A stretch of DNA of 64,000 nt from Lepus europaeus (lineage: Eukaryota > Chordata > Mammalia > Lagomorpha > Leporidae): contig NC_084827.1 in the NCBI RefSeq assembly GCF_033115175.1, positions 145,197,701-145,261,700 of the forward strand, read 5' to 3'. The notes under the pieces are model-generated. The model saw only the letters and a program-made list of their open reading frames with translations. It did no database searches and was not told the DNA's origin. Both the position numbers and the translations under genes were made by a program. Below are positions 12,602-23,555 of the stretch, one piece after another. Each line of letters opens with the position of its first letter. The stretch's first letter is position 1.

Positions 12602-12943
12602 GGCCGGCGCCGTGGCTTAACAGGCTAATCCTCCGCCTTGTGGCGCCGGCACACTGGGTTCTAGTCCCAGTTGGGGCACCGGATTCTATCCCGGTTGCCC
12701 CTCTTCCAGGCCAGCTCTCTGCTGTGGCCCGGGAAGGCAGTGGAGGATGGCCCAAGTCCTTGGGCCCTGCACCCGCATGGGAGACCAGGAGAAGCACCTG
12801 GCTCCTGCCTTCAGATCAGCGCGATGAGCCGGCCGCAGCAGCCATTGGAGGGTGAACCAACGGCAAAAAGGAAGACCTTTCTTTCTGTTTCTCTCTCACT
12901 ATCCACTCTGCCTGTCAAAAAAAAATTTAAAAAAGAAAAAAAA
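12602..12943 (+). repeat. C-SINE (type 2)
   Basis: TSD AAAAAGTTGAGAATTCA at 12585-12601 and 12944-12960. It inserted 42 bases downstream of the previous SINE. Confidence 0.94.
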
Positions 12944-13029
12944 AAAAAGTTGAGAATTCATACATTTTCAGTCTAACATTAACTAAATGAATTGCCTTGA
13001 GAAACAAAATCAAGAGTGAATACAAGTGC

Positions 13030-13130
13030 ACCTTTACAAATTTGAGGAAAATAGAATTGAAAGGTATTTATTTTGTTGAAAAAAAGCCCTATTTTCATTC
13101 AATTTTTCCCACAAACTTTGAAGTAGTATG
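13030..13130. repeat. Worn copy of the MITE-like family
   Basis: GAGGAAAATAGAATTGAAAG and CACAAACTTTGAAGTAG match the inverted ends of the element at 6937-7134. Confidence 0.5.
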
Positions 13131-13889
13131 ATATCCCAAGAGACACTATATCTGCATTATGAAAACCTCTGTATAAAAGAGATTGGTGTTAAAAAAAAAA
13201 GTATGATTTGTCATTTTATGGCAATAACACAGTATCCACTCGTAAGAACTCAAAAGAACTTGTGGGTCTCACAGGAGAGCTAAAAGCCAGCCTTTCCTTG
13301 CTCACTTCTTAGTTCCATCATGTCTTCCAGGAAGAGCGTTTGCAGCTGACCATGAATGTGTTTACAAGAAGCCCGCATCGAAGGAGCAATGATCAGATGC
13401 CTTCTTTGAAAAACTCACAATTGCAAACATAGCCTCATTTGTATGTTTTCAATTTTGTGACTCAAAAGAAAACAAAGGCAAATTCAGTGGTTTACCCTAG
13501 TACTAGCTGAGAAAGATGAGAAGGGTTGAAAAGATTTTTTTTTTTTTTTTTGCTTGTTAAATTATACGCTTTAGGAACAGTAGTACCAGCTCAGAGACAT
13601 TTTAGTTGGTTTCCAGTCTCCTCCTCCTTGTCTCTGTCTCCAGACACAGAGTGCTCTTTCTTAACCAACAAGCTTCCCTTTGTCTTGACTTCCACCACTG
13701 GCCTGAATAACCCCAAAGCACCTCACAGGCCATGCCTATGCCTACGGCGGAGAGCCACGGGAGCAGAGAGCAGAGCTTTAGCACATTAACCCAGACATGG
13801 GTGCATCTCTACTTTTCATAATAAGCCATGCATTCTCGAGAAGTCCATTTCCAGGCTGACTTGTATGTTACACATCAAGAATCAGAGAG

Positions 13890-14230
13890 GGGGGCTGGCG
13901 CCGTGGCTCACTTGGTTAATCCTCCGGCTACAGCGCCGGCATCCCATATGGGCGCCGGGTTCTAGTCCCGGTTGCTCCTCTTCCAGTCCAGCTCTCTGCT
14001 GTGGCCCAGGAGGGCAGTGGAGGATGGCCCAAGTGCTTGGGCCCCTGCACCTGCATGGGAGACCAGGAGGAAGCACCTGGGTCCTGGCTTTGGATCGGCG
14101 CAGTGCGCCAGCTATAACGGCCATTTAGGGAGTGAACCAACAGAAGGAAGACCTTTCTCTCTGTTTCTCTCTCTCACTATCTATATCTTTACCTGTCAAA
14201 TAAATTAAAAAAAAAATTAAAAAAAAAAAA
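13890..14230 (+). repeat. C-SINE (type 2 head and tail)
   Basis: TSD AGAATCAGAGAG before and AGAATCAGTGAG after. The head carries CTCACTTGGTTAATCCTCC. Confidence 0.92.
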
Positions 14231-14721
14231 AGAATCAGTGAGTTCTCCAGCAACAGTCACCAAAGCATGTGGACTGGGGCAAGTCCAGTCATCAACCACA
14301 GGCCTCGGCATGCCCTCCATTATCCTCTTAAAAGTCCCTTCTCCTTTGAAACAATTCCACACTACATCCTTCTCATTCTTCCCTGACCCCCAATCTACTG
14401 CCCATTGCACGTATTCTCATTCCTCCCACCAATGAATCCACATCATCTGTAAGGAAGGTTCTTTCCAAACTCTGAAAATTAAGTACAAACATAAGCTCGA
14501 TCAAGCACTTGGCTCCTTGACTCTCTCTTCCAAGAGAAACTGGGCAGCTGGGAAATGTACAACTTTTCTGCAGTGTATCCGTCTATATTCAGTTAATGAA
14601 TAATGAAATCTAAGTAACAGCCTCCATCCGCACCATCTCTAAACCTTGCCCCATTGGTTATCCCTGTCCTCTACCGGCTTCACTGTCTTCAGTGGCTTTT
14701 TAACATATTTTCCATCTTATT

Positions 14722-14765
14722 TTTGAAAATTTTTATTATTATTATTTTTTTTGACAGGCAGAGTG

Positions 14766-14805
<40 letters not shown>

Positions 14806-15091
14806 TCTTCCTTTACCGTTGGTTCACCCTCCAATGGCCACCGTGGTCGGCGCACTGTGGCCGGCACACTGCGCTGATCCAAAGGCAGGAGCCAGGTGCT
14901 TCTCCTGGTCTCCCATGTGGGTGCAGGGCCCAAGGACCTGGGCCATCCTCCACTGCCTTCCCGGGCCATAGCAGCGAGCTGGCCTGGAAGAGGGGCAACC
15001 GGGACAGAATCCAGCGCCCTGACCGGGACTAGAACCTGGTGTGCCGGTGCCGCAGGCGGAGGATTAGCCTATTGAGCTATGGCGCTGGCCC
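14722..15091 (-). repeat. C-SINE (type 2), 18-bp perfect TSD, with (GA)n
   Basis: CATATTTTCCATCTTATT flanks it at 14704-14721 and 15092-15109. An expanded GA run occupies about 14771-14801. Confidence 0.95.
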
Positions 15092-15129
15092 CATATTTTC
15101 CATCTTATTAAAAACATAAAAATTTTTAA

Positions 15130-15600
15130 ATCTCCCTTCCCTAAGACTTTGGGTTCCTATCTGGTTACTGCCCTCTTATCAGCCAAGCTTCTAGAAAGTT
15201 TTCATTCTCATTTTCTCTTCTTTGTCTCTTATACCTCAACCCCACTGAAACCACTCTCCCTTCTCTCACCAATAGTTCTTGCTACTGCAATTCAGTCACA
15301 CCTTCCCAGTTGGCATCTCACACCACCTCTGGTTCAGGATGGTTGCCTACTCCTCACCCCAGCCTTCCTCCCTTGGCTCTCCTGCAGCCTACACTCCATG
15401 AAGCTCAATATCAACCTCCTCATGGATCACCCAGCTCCCTCCCCTTCATCCTTAAGTGTCAGTGTTTTCCCCAGTTCTGATTATGATCACATTGTTTTTT
15501 GTTTCTCATTTACCTTGTGCCAACCAACCAGCACCATAAATAAAACTCCCGTTTCAGTGTTAAGAACTCTTAGTCTAGCTCCTCGGACTTCTTTCTGAGC
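15130..15600 (+). repeat. Probable L2 remnant
   Basis: Pyrimidine-rich sequence with the style of the L2 3' ORF region (CATCTCACACCACCTCTGG, CTCATGGATCACCCAGCTCC). Strongly diverged. Confidence 0.4.
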
Positions 15601-15879
15601 CCCACTCACATTTCCCCGAGGAGGATTGTGATCCACTGAGTACTCAGCTCCTCCTTTCCTTCACCTTGCCACAATGAATCCACAAGCAAATCTGGTATAG
15701 CCTACTGCCAAAATACACTCACATCTACTCACTGTTCCCCCACCTTCCTCCGCCATCCAACTTCAAACCATCATCATCTCTTAAGACTACGAACACACCT
15801 CCTAACAGGATTCCATGCTTAATCTCTTGCTTCTCTCCATTTCTATAAGGCAGCAAGAATAACGCTCTTTAAAACTAAG

Positions 15880-16320
15880 CATCTTCTTTTAAAAACATCC
15901 AAAAGCTCACAGAATAGCTAGAATAAAGTCCACCCCTCTAGTCACAGCCTGCAAGGTCTGGCCTTGTCTGGCCCCTGCCTCCTCCTCCCCCCTTACCTTG
16001 TGCCACGCTCCTCCTTGTGCACACTCAGTCACAAAGATACACCTCTTGCACTTCCCTGAACTTGCTCATTTCACTCTCCCATCTCTGGGCCTTCCCAACT
16101 GCGCTCACTGTACCTGGAATACCCTTCCTTCTTGTTCTTCCCAGGGTGACTACTTGTTACCCTTCAGGTCTCAGCGTTCCAGTCCTCCCCAGAAAGAACT
16201 GACCCACCTGATCTAAAGTAGCCTCTCCTGGCTACCTTTGTTTTCCAACTCAGCATTTATTTGTTTTTCACACATGTATTAAAATGTACTTCCTGAACAT
16301 CTTCTTGAAAGGAAAGAGAA
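15880..16320 (+). repeat. L2 (LINE2) 3' region
   Basis: GCCTGCAAGGTCTGGCCTTG, TGTACCTGGAATACCC and CCTTCAGGTCTCAGCG follow the L2 consensus order. Confidence 0.7.
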
Positions 16321-16975
16321 GATGCCATCTTTTTGCTTCCCTTCTCCTTGCTGATCAGAATGGGACTATAATGGCAGGAGTTTGGGCAACTCAACAAATA
16401 ACTGTGGTTGAAGTGAACTGCGAACTGGTATGTGAATTTTTTTGACTACTAACATGCTTAATTTGTCAACTCCATTATTACACAATATAACAAAACATGC
16501 TTAAATTAAGCCCTATTTTATTTTAATTATTTCATCTTTTTTGTGACGTGTCAAAAAGACAAGAGAAAGAATTCAAAGTTCGGCAAATACCGACAGATAA
16601 ACATTGATAAGCTCCAAAGATCTCAATGATCTGTATAAAAGAGTGATACCGCTCCACAATGATCTATACCACTGGCAGACTCTGTATGCTCATTTTCTTG
16701 TAGCAACAAGATATTTTCAAGGTTGCACGAGTCATTAGTAAAGCCTGGAACAAAGTCAGAACATCACATATTAAGTAGTTATTTGTAAAAGAACTTTCAA
16801 TTAAATAACCTCAATTAATAACTGATCAATCAGCTGATTATTGGACAGCTTTCAACAAATGTCATTTGAATGGAACTAAAAGTACTAAACAGAGATAAAC
16901 AGTATTGATGGAACAAGGACATTAGGTTCTTATTAGTTCTGCCTTCTTTCAAGAGACCAGTTCAGTCTCACATCC

Positions 16976-17290
16976 TGTATTGTTCCCCACCCAACCCCCT
17001 GCCTTCTTCCCAGGCTTGGAAGCCAGGGGGCCAAACTCGAAGAACCAGTACGGATAGGCTCACCTTCCCCAACTGCTCCCCACCCCCACCCCTATCCCAC
17101 CTAAGATATAAAAAGGCCCAGCCTGCCAGGGTGTTCTGCTATATGTTCTTTCGGTCTATGTGCATGCTGGCAATTGGTTGACCTCTGCGAGTTTATTTTC
17201 TCTGACAAAATTCAGTCTGGCCGCAAGTTTATACTCCGTCTCCTCTCTGTTGCACATCTCTTTTTCTTACATTTTGTGCCCCATGTGAGG
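16976..17290 (+). mobile_element. Probable LTR with TATA box
   Basis: Starts near TGTATTGTTCCCC, has AAGATATAAAAAGGCCC near 17104-17120, and ends near CTTACA at 17266-17271 followed by TTTTGTGCCCCATG. This looks like an LTR followed by a short piece of internal sequence. No TSD was found, so the borders are uncertain. Confidence 0.45.
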
Positions 17291-18069
17291 TGGCACCAAT
17301 CTGCACCCCCTTTCTCTTTTCTGCCCCATTTTCCTTACATTTGGTGATACAACAGCATCTGCCCCAAGGGAAGTTAAAAATCTAAGAAACCCAAGATCTA
17401 CCGAAAGAGCTCTAATGACCTCCAAGATCTAGATAAGATCTAACGTCTAATGATCTAAGAAATCTAAGAAATAAGATAACACCATCAGATAATAAATATT
17501 TAATGGGTATTACAACAGAATTCTCCTACAGATACTTGGTGAGGACAGGGATCTTTTGCAGCTGAAGTGGTCTAGCTTCCCATAGAATGTAAAATTTAGG
17601 TGGGCTCTTTAAGGATGAACATATTTAAGTGAGAATAGAGACGTCTGGGAGGACAAAGCGAAACAAAAATAAAAACAGAACACAGGCCCATGAGCAAGCA
17701 GCAAACAGTCTGGTAGCAGCATAAAGACAGACCTGAGTGGGATGGAGTCTAGGGAAGGGATTCACATTTGACTAATCCACATTAAGTCTGAAGCTGATCC
17801 CACAGGCAACAAGCTTCGAAATGGAAGGTGACATTTGAAAAACATAAACCTAGAGGCAGAATACAGTACAAATTTCAGGAATGCAAAGATTAGAGACAGA
17901 AAAACAATTAAGAAATTGTATCACAGTGTATGTGGATTACTATAATAAAGGCATAAACCATAATAAAGGCATAAAATGGAAGCAGTAAAATAGGTTTATG
18001 AGACAGTAAAAAAACACGACTTGTAAACTGATGAGTTGGGACTAGATGAACTTTTTCTTCTCCTCGCCA

Positions 18070-18580
18070 CAACCAGTGCACACCTTAACCATTGCAGGCT
18101 GGGAACCTCATAATGTCTGTGGCCCCTCACTCCTTCAGCCCCCCCCACTGGACATTGGACCCCTCCCCTCAATCTGGCTTCTGCGACTTCAACTTCCTTC
18201 CCCAACCACCCAATATGTTTAGCCAAAAACAAAGGACTGCGTTTACTAGCTCCCTAGATGTCCCAGGAAACTCCCAAGCCTACAATTCTGATCCATGCTG
18301 TTTCTTCTGCCTTTAACGTCCTCTATTCTACAATCCAAATTCTAGCCATTCTTTACACACCAGTGCAAATGCCTCTTGTCCCACCAAGCCTTTCCAGGAG
18401 CACCAGTTCAAAGCAAGCCTTGCCTCTCCACACTCTCCTCCTTTCTCAAAAAGAATTTTGCTAACCTTCTATCATGGTTGTTCCTCATCTCCTCCGATAA
18501 CAACACACCCCTTACAGCAAACATAGTCAATCTGTTGTTGTATTCCTCCCCCTTCTTTCACAAGTAGCTGAAGATCTTGA
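18070..18580 (+). repeat. Probable L2 remnant
   Basis: TTCTTTACACACCAGTGCAA, CCACCAAGCCTTTCCAGG and nearby pyrimidine-rich text resemble L2. Confidence 0.45.
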
Positions 18581-18594
18581 TAAATAGTATACGG

Positions 18595-18800
18595 CAACAG
18601 TTTAGTATAAGGATCAGGACACAGCCTCTGAAGACAGAATGAATTTGAATCTTAACTCTGCTGTTTATTAGCTGTGTAACTTGGGCAAGCTACTTAAGCT
18701 CTTGGTGTTTCAATATCTTCATGTATGAAACTGAAAAAATGTAGGTATTTCATAAGATTGTTATAGGCTTGGGCTTAGAGCAGTGTTGGAACCATAAAAG
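18595..18800 (+). repeat. MIR element
   Basis: Core TTAGCTGTGTAACTTGGGCA, then AGCTACTTAAGCTCTTGG; a clear MIR in the plus sense. Confidence 0.8.
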
Positions 18801-19059
18801 TGTCTGAATATATACAATTGCTTTTTTAGAGCAAAAAAATACTGAATACTCTGCACTAGTTGTGCAAAGCTTTGACCTATATAAGAGAAAGCAACATGTC
18901 AAAAACAAAGCCTGCCTCTAGGAACACAGGGCCACGTACAAACACTGTCTACATCTTATGTGTGCCCTGAGGGTCAGCTGTGTGCTCCACATTCATGCTT
19001 ATACTAACAATGGTTCTGTCTCAGTTAACATTTCAATATCCAGAGAAAGTCTTCAGATC

Positions 19060-19340
19060 ACTTCCTGGGGCTATGGCTGCCTAACTGGTATCCTTGCCTC
19101 CAGTCTTATCCTGCTTAATCCACCCTCCACCAGACTTTTTTCCAAAATGCAAACCTAGTGTCTTTCCTTGGCTACAAACTCCCTCCATTCTATTCATGAG
19201 GATACAGTTTAAACTCCTTAGCATTGCATACAAAAATCTTCCTCCTCTGGCCCTCGCCTAGTCTCCAGCTGCATCTCTCAACACCTCTCACCATGAGAAC
19301 TAACTCAGCAGGCTACAACTAAGCAAGACTTTTTCATTTC
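19060..19340 (+). repeat. L2 fragment
   Basis: CAGTTTAAACTCCTTAGC and TTCCTCCTCTGGCCCTCG match the L2 3' region. Confidence 0.55.
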
Positions 19341-19364
19341 ATTCCTATTGCCTCCAACATTGTG

Positions 19365-19690
19365 TTCACCGGGGCTGCCACAACAAAATACCATAGACTG
19401 CATGGCTTAAACAGAGATATTTATTTTCTCACAATTCTGGAGGCTAGAAGTCCAAGATCAAGGTGTTGGCAGGCCATGTTTCTCCTAAGGCTCTCTCCTT
19501 CGCCCTCCTGATGTATCTTCATATGATCTTTCCTCTGTGCCTCTCCATCTCTGCTGTCTCTTTTTATGTCTAAGAACATCTGTCAGGTTGGATTAGGGCT
19601 CACTCTAATAGCCTCATCTTCACTTAATCACCAGCAAAGCCCCATTTCCAAATCACATCCTGAGGTTATGGAGGTCCGGGTTTTAACATA
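19365..19690 (+). repeat. Ancient mammalian repeat (GGCTGCCACAACAAAATACC family)
   Basis: Follows a common mammalian interspersed consensus: GCTGCCACAACAAAATACCA, TCACAATTCTGGAGGCTAG, AAGTCCAAGATCAAGGTG. Related copies are at 45030-45480 and 45790-46170. I do not assign a family name. Confidence 0.65.
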
Positions 19691-20046
19691 AGAATTTTCC
19701 GAGGACAAAACCCAGCCCAAGGCAAACCCTTCTTTCCTTCTCAAGCTGATTCCCATTTGTCTTTCCAAGACTGGTGCAAGGCTTCCCACTCGAGGCAGAT
19801 TTCAGTGCCCTTTCTCTGAGCCCACAGAAGCTCTGTACACCTCGTCTTGCTGCAACCCTATTGCTCGGCACACTACTTAACTGTCTCTTTCTCTCTGAAG
19901 ATCATATTCCTAAATAGCAAAGACTCCATCCCCAGTACCCAGTACAGCATCTAGTCCATAGAAGGGACTTAATAAAAATTTGATTCGTGAGAGAAAGAAC
20001 ATGGATCTTGTAGTAAGGCAAGTGTGGATTCAAAACCTGATTCAGA

Positions 20047-20378
20047 ACGGGTGTTGTTGTATAGCAGGTTTAGTCCCTGCTTGGAATGCCCCCATCCTAC
20101 ACCTAAGTGCCTGGTTTGAGTTTCAGCTACTCTGGCTTCTGATCCAGTTTCCTCCTAATGCACCTGGGAAGCAAAAGATGATGGCCCAAGTACTTGAGTT
20201 CTCGCCACTCATGTGGGAAGCCCAGATGGAGATCCTGGCTCCTGGCTCTGGCCTGATCCAGCCCCAGCTGTTGCAGGCATGTGAATCTGTAGAGGGAGAT
20301 TTCTCTCTCTCTCTTTTTTCTCCCTCTCGCTGTTACTCTGCCTTTCAAATCACTAAATGCTGAACTTCCATTCTAAAA
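20047..20378 (+). repeat. C-SINE, old
   Basis: Diverged copy with TGGCCCAAGTACTTGAG and TCTGCCTTTCAAATCAC landmarks. Confidence 0.75.
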
Positions 20379-20469
20379 AAAGATGGTTGTAAAGATAAAT
20401 AACAATCACAATAAAAGCATCTAGTGCAGTTGGTATACAGTAGGTGCTTGATTAATGTTAAAGATTCAG

Positions 20470-20660
20470 ATCTTGACTGGTTTAATGCTCAGTGGTGCCT
20501 CTTAGCAGCTAGTTGACCTTGGGCACATTTACCCTCTTCTCTTTGCTTTAGTTGCCTATCTATAAAAACACCTCGATGCTTGCTTCGTGAGATTATGTTA
20601 ACAAAGGCAAATATTTAAGACTGGTGGTAGCATAAATGTGTCCTATTATCATGACACAAT
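20470..20660 (+). repeat. MIR element
   Basis: AGCAGCTAGTTGACCTTGGG and GTTGCCTATCTATAAAAAC fit the MIR core. Confidence 0.65.
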
Positions 20661-22460
20661 AACACTGCAGGTGTGAATGCATGTGCCTGGAATCCATGAA
20701 TAATTCAGTTCCTCTAATTACTAAGACATTTAAACGTGACTATTACCCTAATGACTCAGATTTCTTACCCACTACAGAGCTTAGTAACTGAAGAGGCTCA
20801 GATACTGGTACAGATGATCCAAATAAACATGACATAATATGCTACCTGCTGTCATTCCTTCTCCTGGTGTTTAAGACATTTGGGGCTCTGAAATACAATT
20901 TTTAAGAAACAAGTTTTTCTGCTCTGTGTGACTTAGATGTTAACCATTTACAGCGGCTCATTCTCGCAATTGCAGAATCACAAACCCGTGAACTGGAAAG
21001 GACCACTGAGATAAAAGTCCAGTCCCATCACTTCTTACGTAAGTAAATGGAGGTGGACGCGGGATGGGCTTTTACAGTTTTGTTGAGCAGCTCTGGGATG
21101 GGTGTGACTGCAGGCAGAGAGCAGAACTTGTTCACATGTATGACTCCTGAGAGGGGTTCAGGGCGCTCTTTGGAAACCCAAAGCGTGCTGGAATAGGTAT
21201 CAGGAAATAACATTGGGAAATCCCTTTCAACCATTTAGCCTCTAACAGCTGTCATTTCTGAAGGGGCCTAACAGTTACCTGACTTGTGGCTTAGGAGCAG
21301 TGCGGATCTCGATTTAAATCTCCACCCTCTCCATACACAGCCTCCGAGCCTCAGATGAGTGTAACAGGCTTGTTGAAGCGATTAAGCGACCAGTGGGCGC
21401 AGAGCCCCTGACTGGGGAGCCTGGCAGACCACAAGTTTGTTCCTTCTGACCTCTTCCATCCCAGCACTAAAGAGCTGTCCGATAACAACAGGCTGTCTTT
21501 CACAGAGGGTGGGCTTGCTACACAGCTCAGACTTGCTGGGCACTACTTGACGTTAAAAATAGATGGAGTAACTGCTGTGATAACAAAACATCTCTCTCCT
21601 TGCCCTTCCTTAGAACCACATGTCCTTCAAGTGGCATGTCACCACCACTCACATGCTATTTGGAGGTCACTGTAGCAAAGACTTCCAATTCAATGGCAGA
21701 GGTTGGAAGGCCACGAAGATTTTACTGACATAACCCAGGAACTGGACTAGTCCACTTCATTTTGCTCCTATGTTCCATTCCAGCTTGATAAGTGTCCAGT
21801 GAAAAGCTACTCCCCCACCCCACCCCGCCCCAGCACAAAGCAGCACCAGGTCTAAGTAAAAGGTGCGTGAACAAGTGACAGTTCACTCTTTTTATTATGG
21901 CTTAGAATTTCTTAAGTGTTTGCCAGATTATTTTTATGCAGAATGAACATCGGTCAGTGTCTGTTATTTACTTGTCAAACTAAACTGTTTTTCTCTTAAA
22001 AGACTTGGGGCGTCTGGCCCCAAGTAAGAAAAGCCCAGCTGAGGTCATCAGTATAGAAAAGAGCTTTTTCCAATCCCCTCGCGCTTACATCCCAGATGGC
22101 CATCGAGGCTTAAGGTTTAACGTCCAGACACGAAAGCCACTCATCCTCAGAAATGAGGCTGCAGATGGATGCTGGCTGGCCGAGAGCAGAGGCTGTCAAT
22201 CCTCAGAGGTGCAGCTGGACAGAACCCGGAGGTCAGAGCCCAGCGCCCATCACCTCGCACCCACGATCGCCAAACAACGCACTTCCCACCACCACCCGGC
22301 GGGTACCCCGCGAGGACCCAGCCCTCCCGTACCAGCTCCGGCTCCGGTGCCCCCCGCGCAACCTCCGAGAACAGGAGGAGCGCCCCGCGCGGAGGCTCCT
22401 CCGCTTCCCGGGGAAGTTGACCCAGGGCAAGTCCGAACCACGCGCGGGAAGGTGACTCAC

Positions 22461-22700
22461 CGCAACGGCCCGGCGTCCTCCTTCCAGCGCCCGCGTTCCC
22501 TTAGCAAGAAGCCCCTGAAGCGGCCGGCAGCCGGAGAGCAGCCGCCGAGGCTGCCGCCGCTGGCAGCAATCGCCCGGGCGTGGCAGGGACGGGCGGGCGG
22601 CTTCACGACATCATCATCCGGCGACCTTGTTCTGCAATGACGCCGGGTCAATGACAGACCCTACACCAGGGGGAAGCTGGAAGGAGACCCAATCTCCCAG
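22461..22700 (-). other. TRAK2: TRAK2 exon 1 (5' untranslated), 3' boundary only
   Basis: On the minus strand the sequence reads CCGTTGCG followed by GTGAGTCACC, a near-consensus splice donor with its GT at 22459-22460, so the exon ends at 22461. It lies inside the CpG island and faces away from STRADB, as expected for TRAK2, whose first exon is non-coding in mammals. The transcription start is not determined; 22700 is a guess that places it near the start-proximal motifs. TRAK2 (GRIF1/OIP98) is a coiled-coil adaptor that links mitochondria, through Miro, to kinesin-1 and dynein. No TRAK2 protein-coding sequence is visible in this window. The identity comes from synteny. Confidence 0.6.
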
Positions 22701-22728
22701 CAGCCCCCACGGCCCCGGCGCACGACCG

Positions 22729-22743
22729 GCTGGGAATTGTAGT
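22729..22743 (-). promoter_or_regulatory. ZNF143/THAP11-associated ACTACAATTCCC element
   Basis: The minus strand reads ACTACAATTCCCAGC, an exact match to the ACTAYRNNNCCCR promoter motif associated with ZNF143 and THAP11. It is one of the motifs enriched in bidirectional mammalian promoters. It sits between the two diverging first exons, about 270 bases from the TRAK2 donor and 290 from the STRADB donor. The match is seen directly; factor binding is inferred. Confidence 0.75.
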
Positions 22744-22775
22744 TCCCGCTCGCCACGCCCCACCTAGCGAGGAGG

Positions 22776-22814
22776 CCCCGCCCATCTATGCCCCGCCCCC
22801 TGGATGCCCCGCCC
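22776..22814 (+). promoter_or_regulatory. Three evenly spaced GC boxes (Sp1/KLF type)
   Basis: CCCCGCCC occurs at 22776-22783, 22791-22798 and 22807-22814, a spacing of 15 and 16 bases. The intervening text is also similar (atctatg, then ctggatg), so the array looks like a small tandem duplication. It lies just upstream of the presumed STRADB exon 1. Confidence 0.8.
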
Positions 22815-22849
22815 CCCGGCCGCGTCCCGGAGCCGGGGTGGGGCGAACC

Positions 22850-23031
22850 AGGTCCCCTAGGGTGCTTGGGGCCGGGGCAGAGTTCCAGGCCGACGGGTCC
22901 GGTGCCGGCTGCGCTGCCGTCCTGTGCCCCGCGGCCCGCGCTGGGAGCGGGCCTAGCGCGCTCACCTCGGTGCCCCTGTTCCCGCGCCGCTGGCAGCCCG
23001 AGGAGAGTCGCTGGCCGTGGTCGCCGCCAGG
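22850..23031 (+). other. STRADB: STRADB exon 1 (5' untranslated), 3' boundary only
   Basis: A plausible plus-strand donor, CCGCCAGG followed by GTAATG, places the exon end at 23031. It lies in the CpG island downstream of the GC boxes. No start codon is needed here because the STRADB initiator lies in the next exon, at 25921. The transcription start is unknown, so 22850 is approximate. Confidence is moderate because several other GT dinucleotides in the island could serve as donors. Confidence 0.45.
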
Positions 23032-23494
23032 GTAATGCGGGGAGGCAGGCCGGGAGGGACGGTCTCTGGCCGGTGGGGGACGCGAGGCAGCGCAGCTGTG
23101 CCCGCGCGCGCCCGGGGGGCCGAGGCCGGAGCTCGGCGTCGCCCAGACGCCCCCCAGATGGCTGCGCTGGGAGCCCCGGGGCCCGCGCGGCGGCTGAGGC
23201 ACCTGAGCGTGGGGGGCGGCGGCCGCGTCAGGTGCGCGGGCCCCGGCCGCCCCCCGTCTCACCTCTCTGGGGGCCCTGGCGAGGGTCCCCGCCGACGGCA
23301 CTGCGGACCCCGGCGCCGTGGGCGAGTTCGCCGCTGAGCGCCCCCAGGCTGGACCGGAGAGCCTTTGACGAAATGCGGGCTCCAGCGTCGATCGTCCTCG
23401 GGGTGGAGGTCGCGCGTGGTGCTGTCCCCTCGTGGCTTTGTGGCGTCGAGTACTTTGTTACCTACGACCGGGGTTTGAGGCTCGGCGCCCACCT

Positions 23495-23555
23495 AGCAAG
23501 TGCCTGGCACACAGTAGGCGCGCAGTAAATATCCGAATAGTTGTTGGGAGCCTGC
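23495..23555 (+). repeat. L2/MIR 3' tail
   Basis: AAGTGCCTGGCACACAGTAG then GCGCGCAGTAAATATCCG is the typical 3' end of these ancient elements, at the edge of the CpG island. Confidence 0.7.

Larger units (their letters stand above)
1..22458 (-). other. TRAK2: Probable TRAK2 intron 1 (no coding exon seen)
   Basis: This stretch lies downstream, on the minus strand, of the exon-1 donor at 22459-22460. I searched both strands for splice-bounded open frames and for the TRAK2 amino terminus and found none. Every open frame here lies in repeats or is short and unsupported. Assignment to TRAK2 intron 1 rests on conserved gene order (TRAK2 and STRADB are head-to-head in mammals) and not on sequence identity. 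Stretches without a listed repeat (for example 1-1177, 2011-2540, 6160-6930, 7140-8370, 10240-11640, 16320-16960, 17300-18060, 20660-22200) look like ordinary AT-rich unique or very old intronic DNA, and I see nothing definable in them. Confidence 0.6.
22200..23400. promoter_or_regulatory. CpG island, bidirectional TRAK2/STRADB promoter
   Basis: About 1.2 kb is strikingly rich in G+C and in CpG, against an AT-rich surround that is CpG-poor outside SINEs. It carries GC boxes, an ACTACAATTCCC element, an ETS-like CATCCGG near 22615-22621, and splice donors pointing outward on both strands (minus donor at 22459-22460, plus donor at 23032-23033). This is the usual layout of a TATA-less bidirectional housekeeping promoter. 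The long open frames here (for example 22005-22640 and 22788-23528, plus) are a by-product of high GC content and are not treated as genes. Confidence 0.85.

Noticed and set aside
22005-22640. 211-codon plus-strand open frame in the CpG island
   Set aside because: No start-site or splice support; it overlaps the minus-strand TRAK2 exon 1 and its composition reflects GC-rich DNA.
22788-23528. 246-codon plus-strand frame and a 171-codon minus frame over STRADB exon 1
   Set aside because: Low-complexity Pro/Arg/Gly/Ala translation expected by chance in a CpG island. It spans the exon-1 donor and matches no family.
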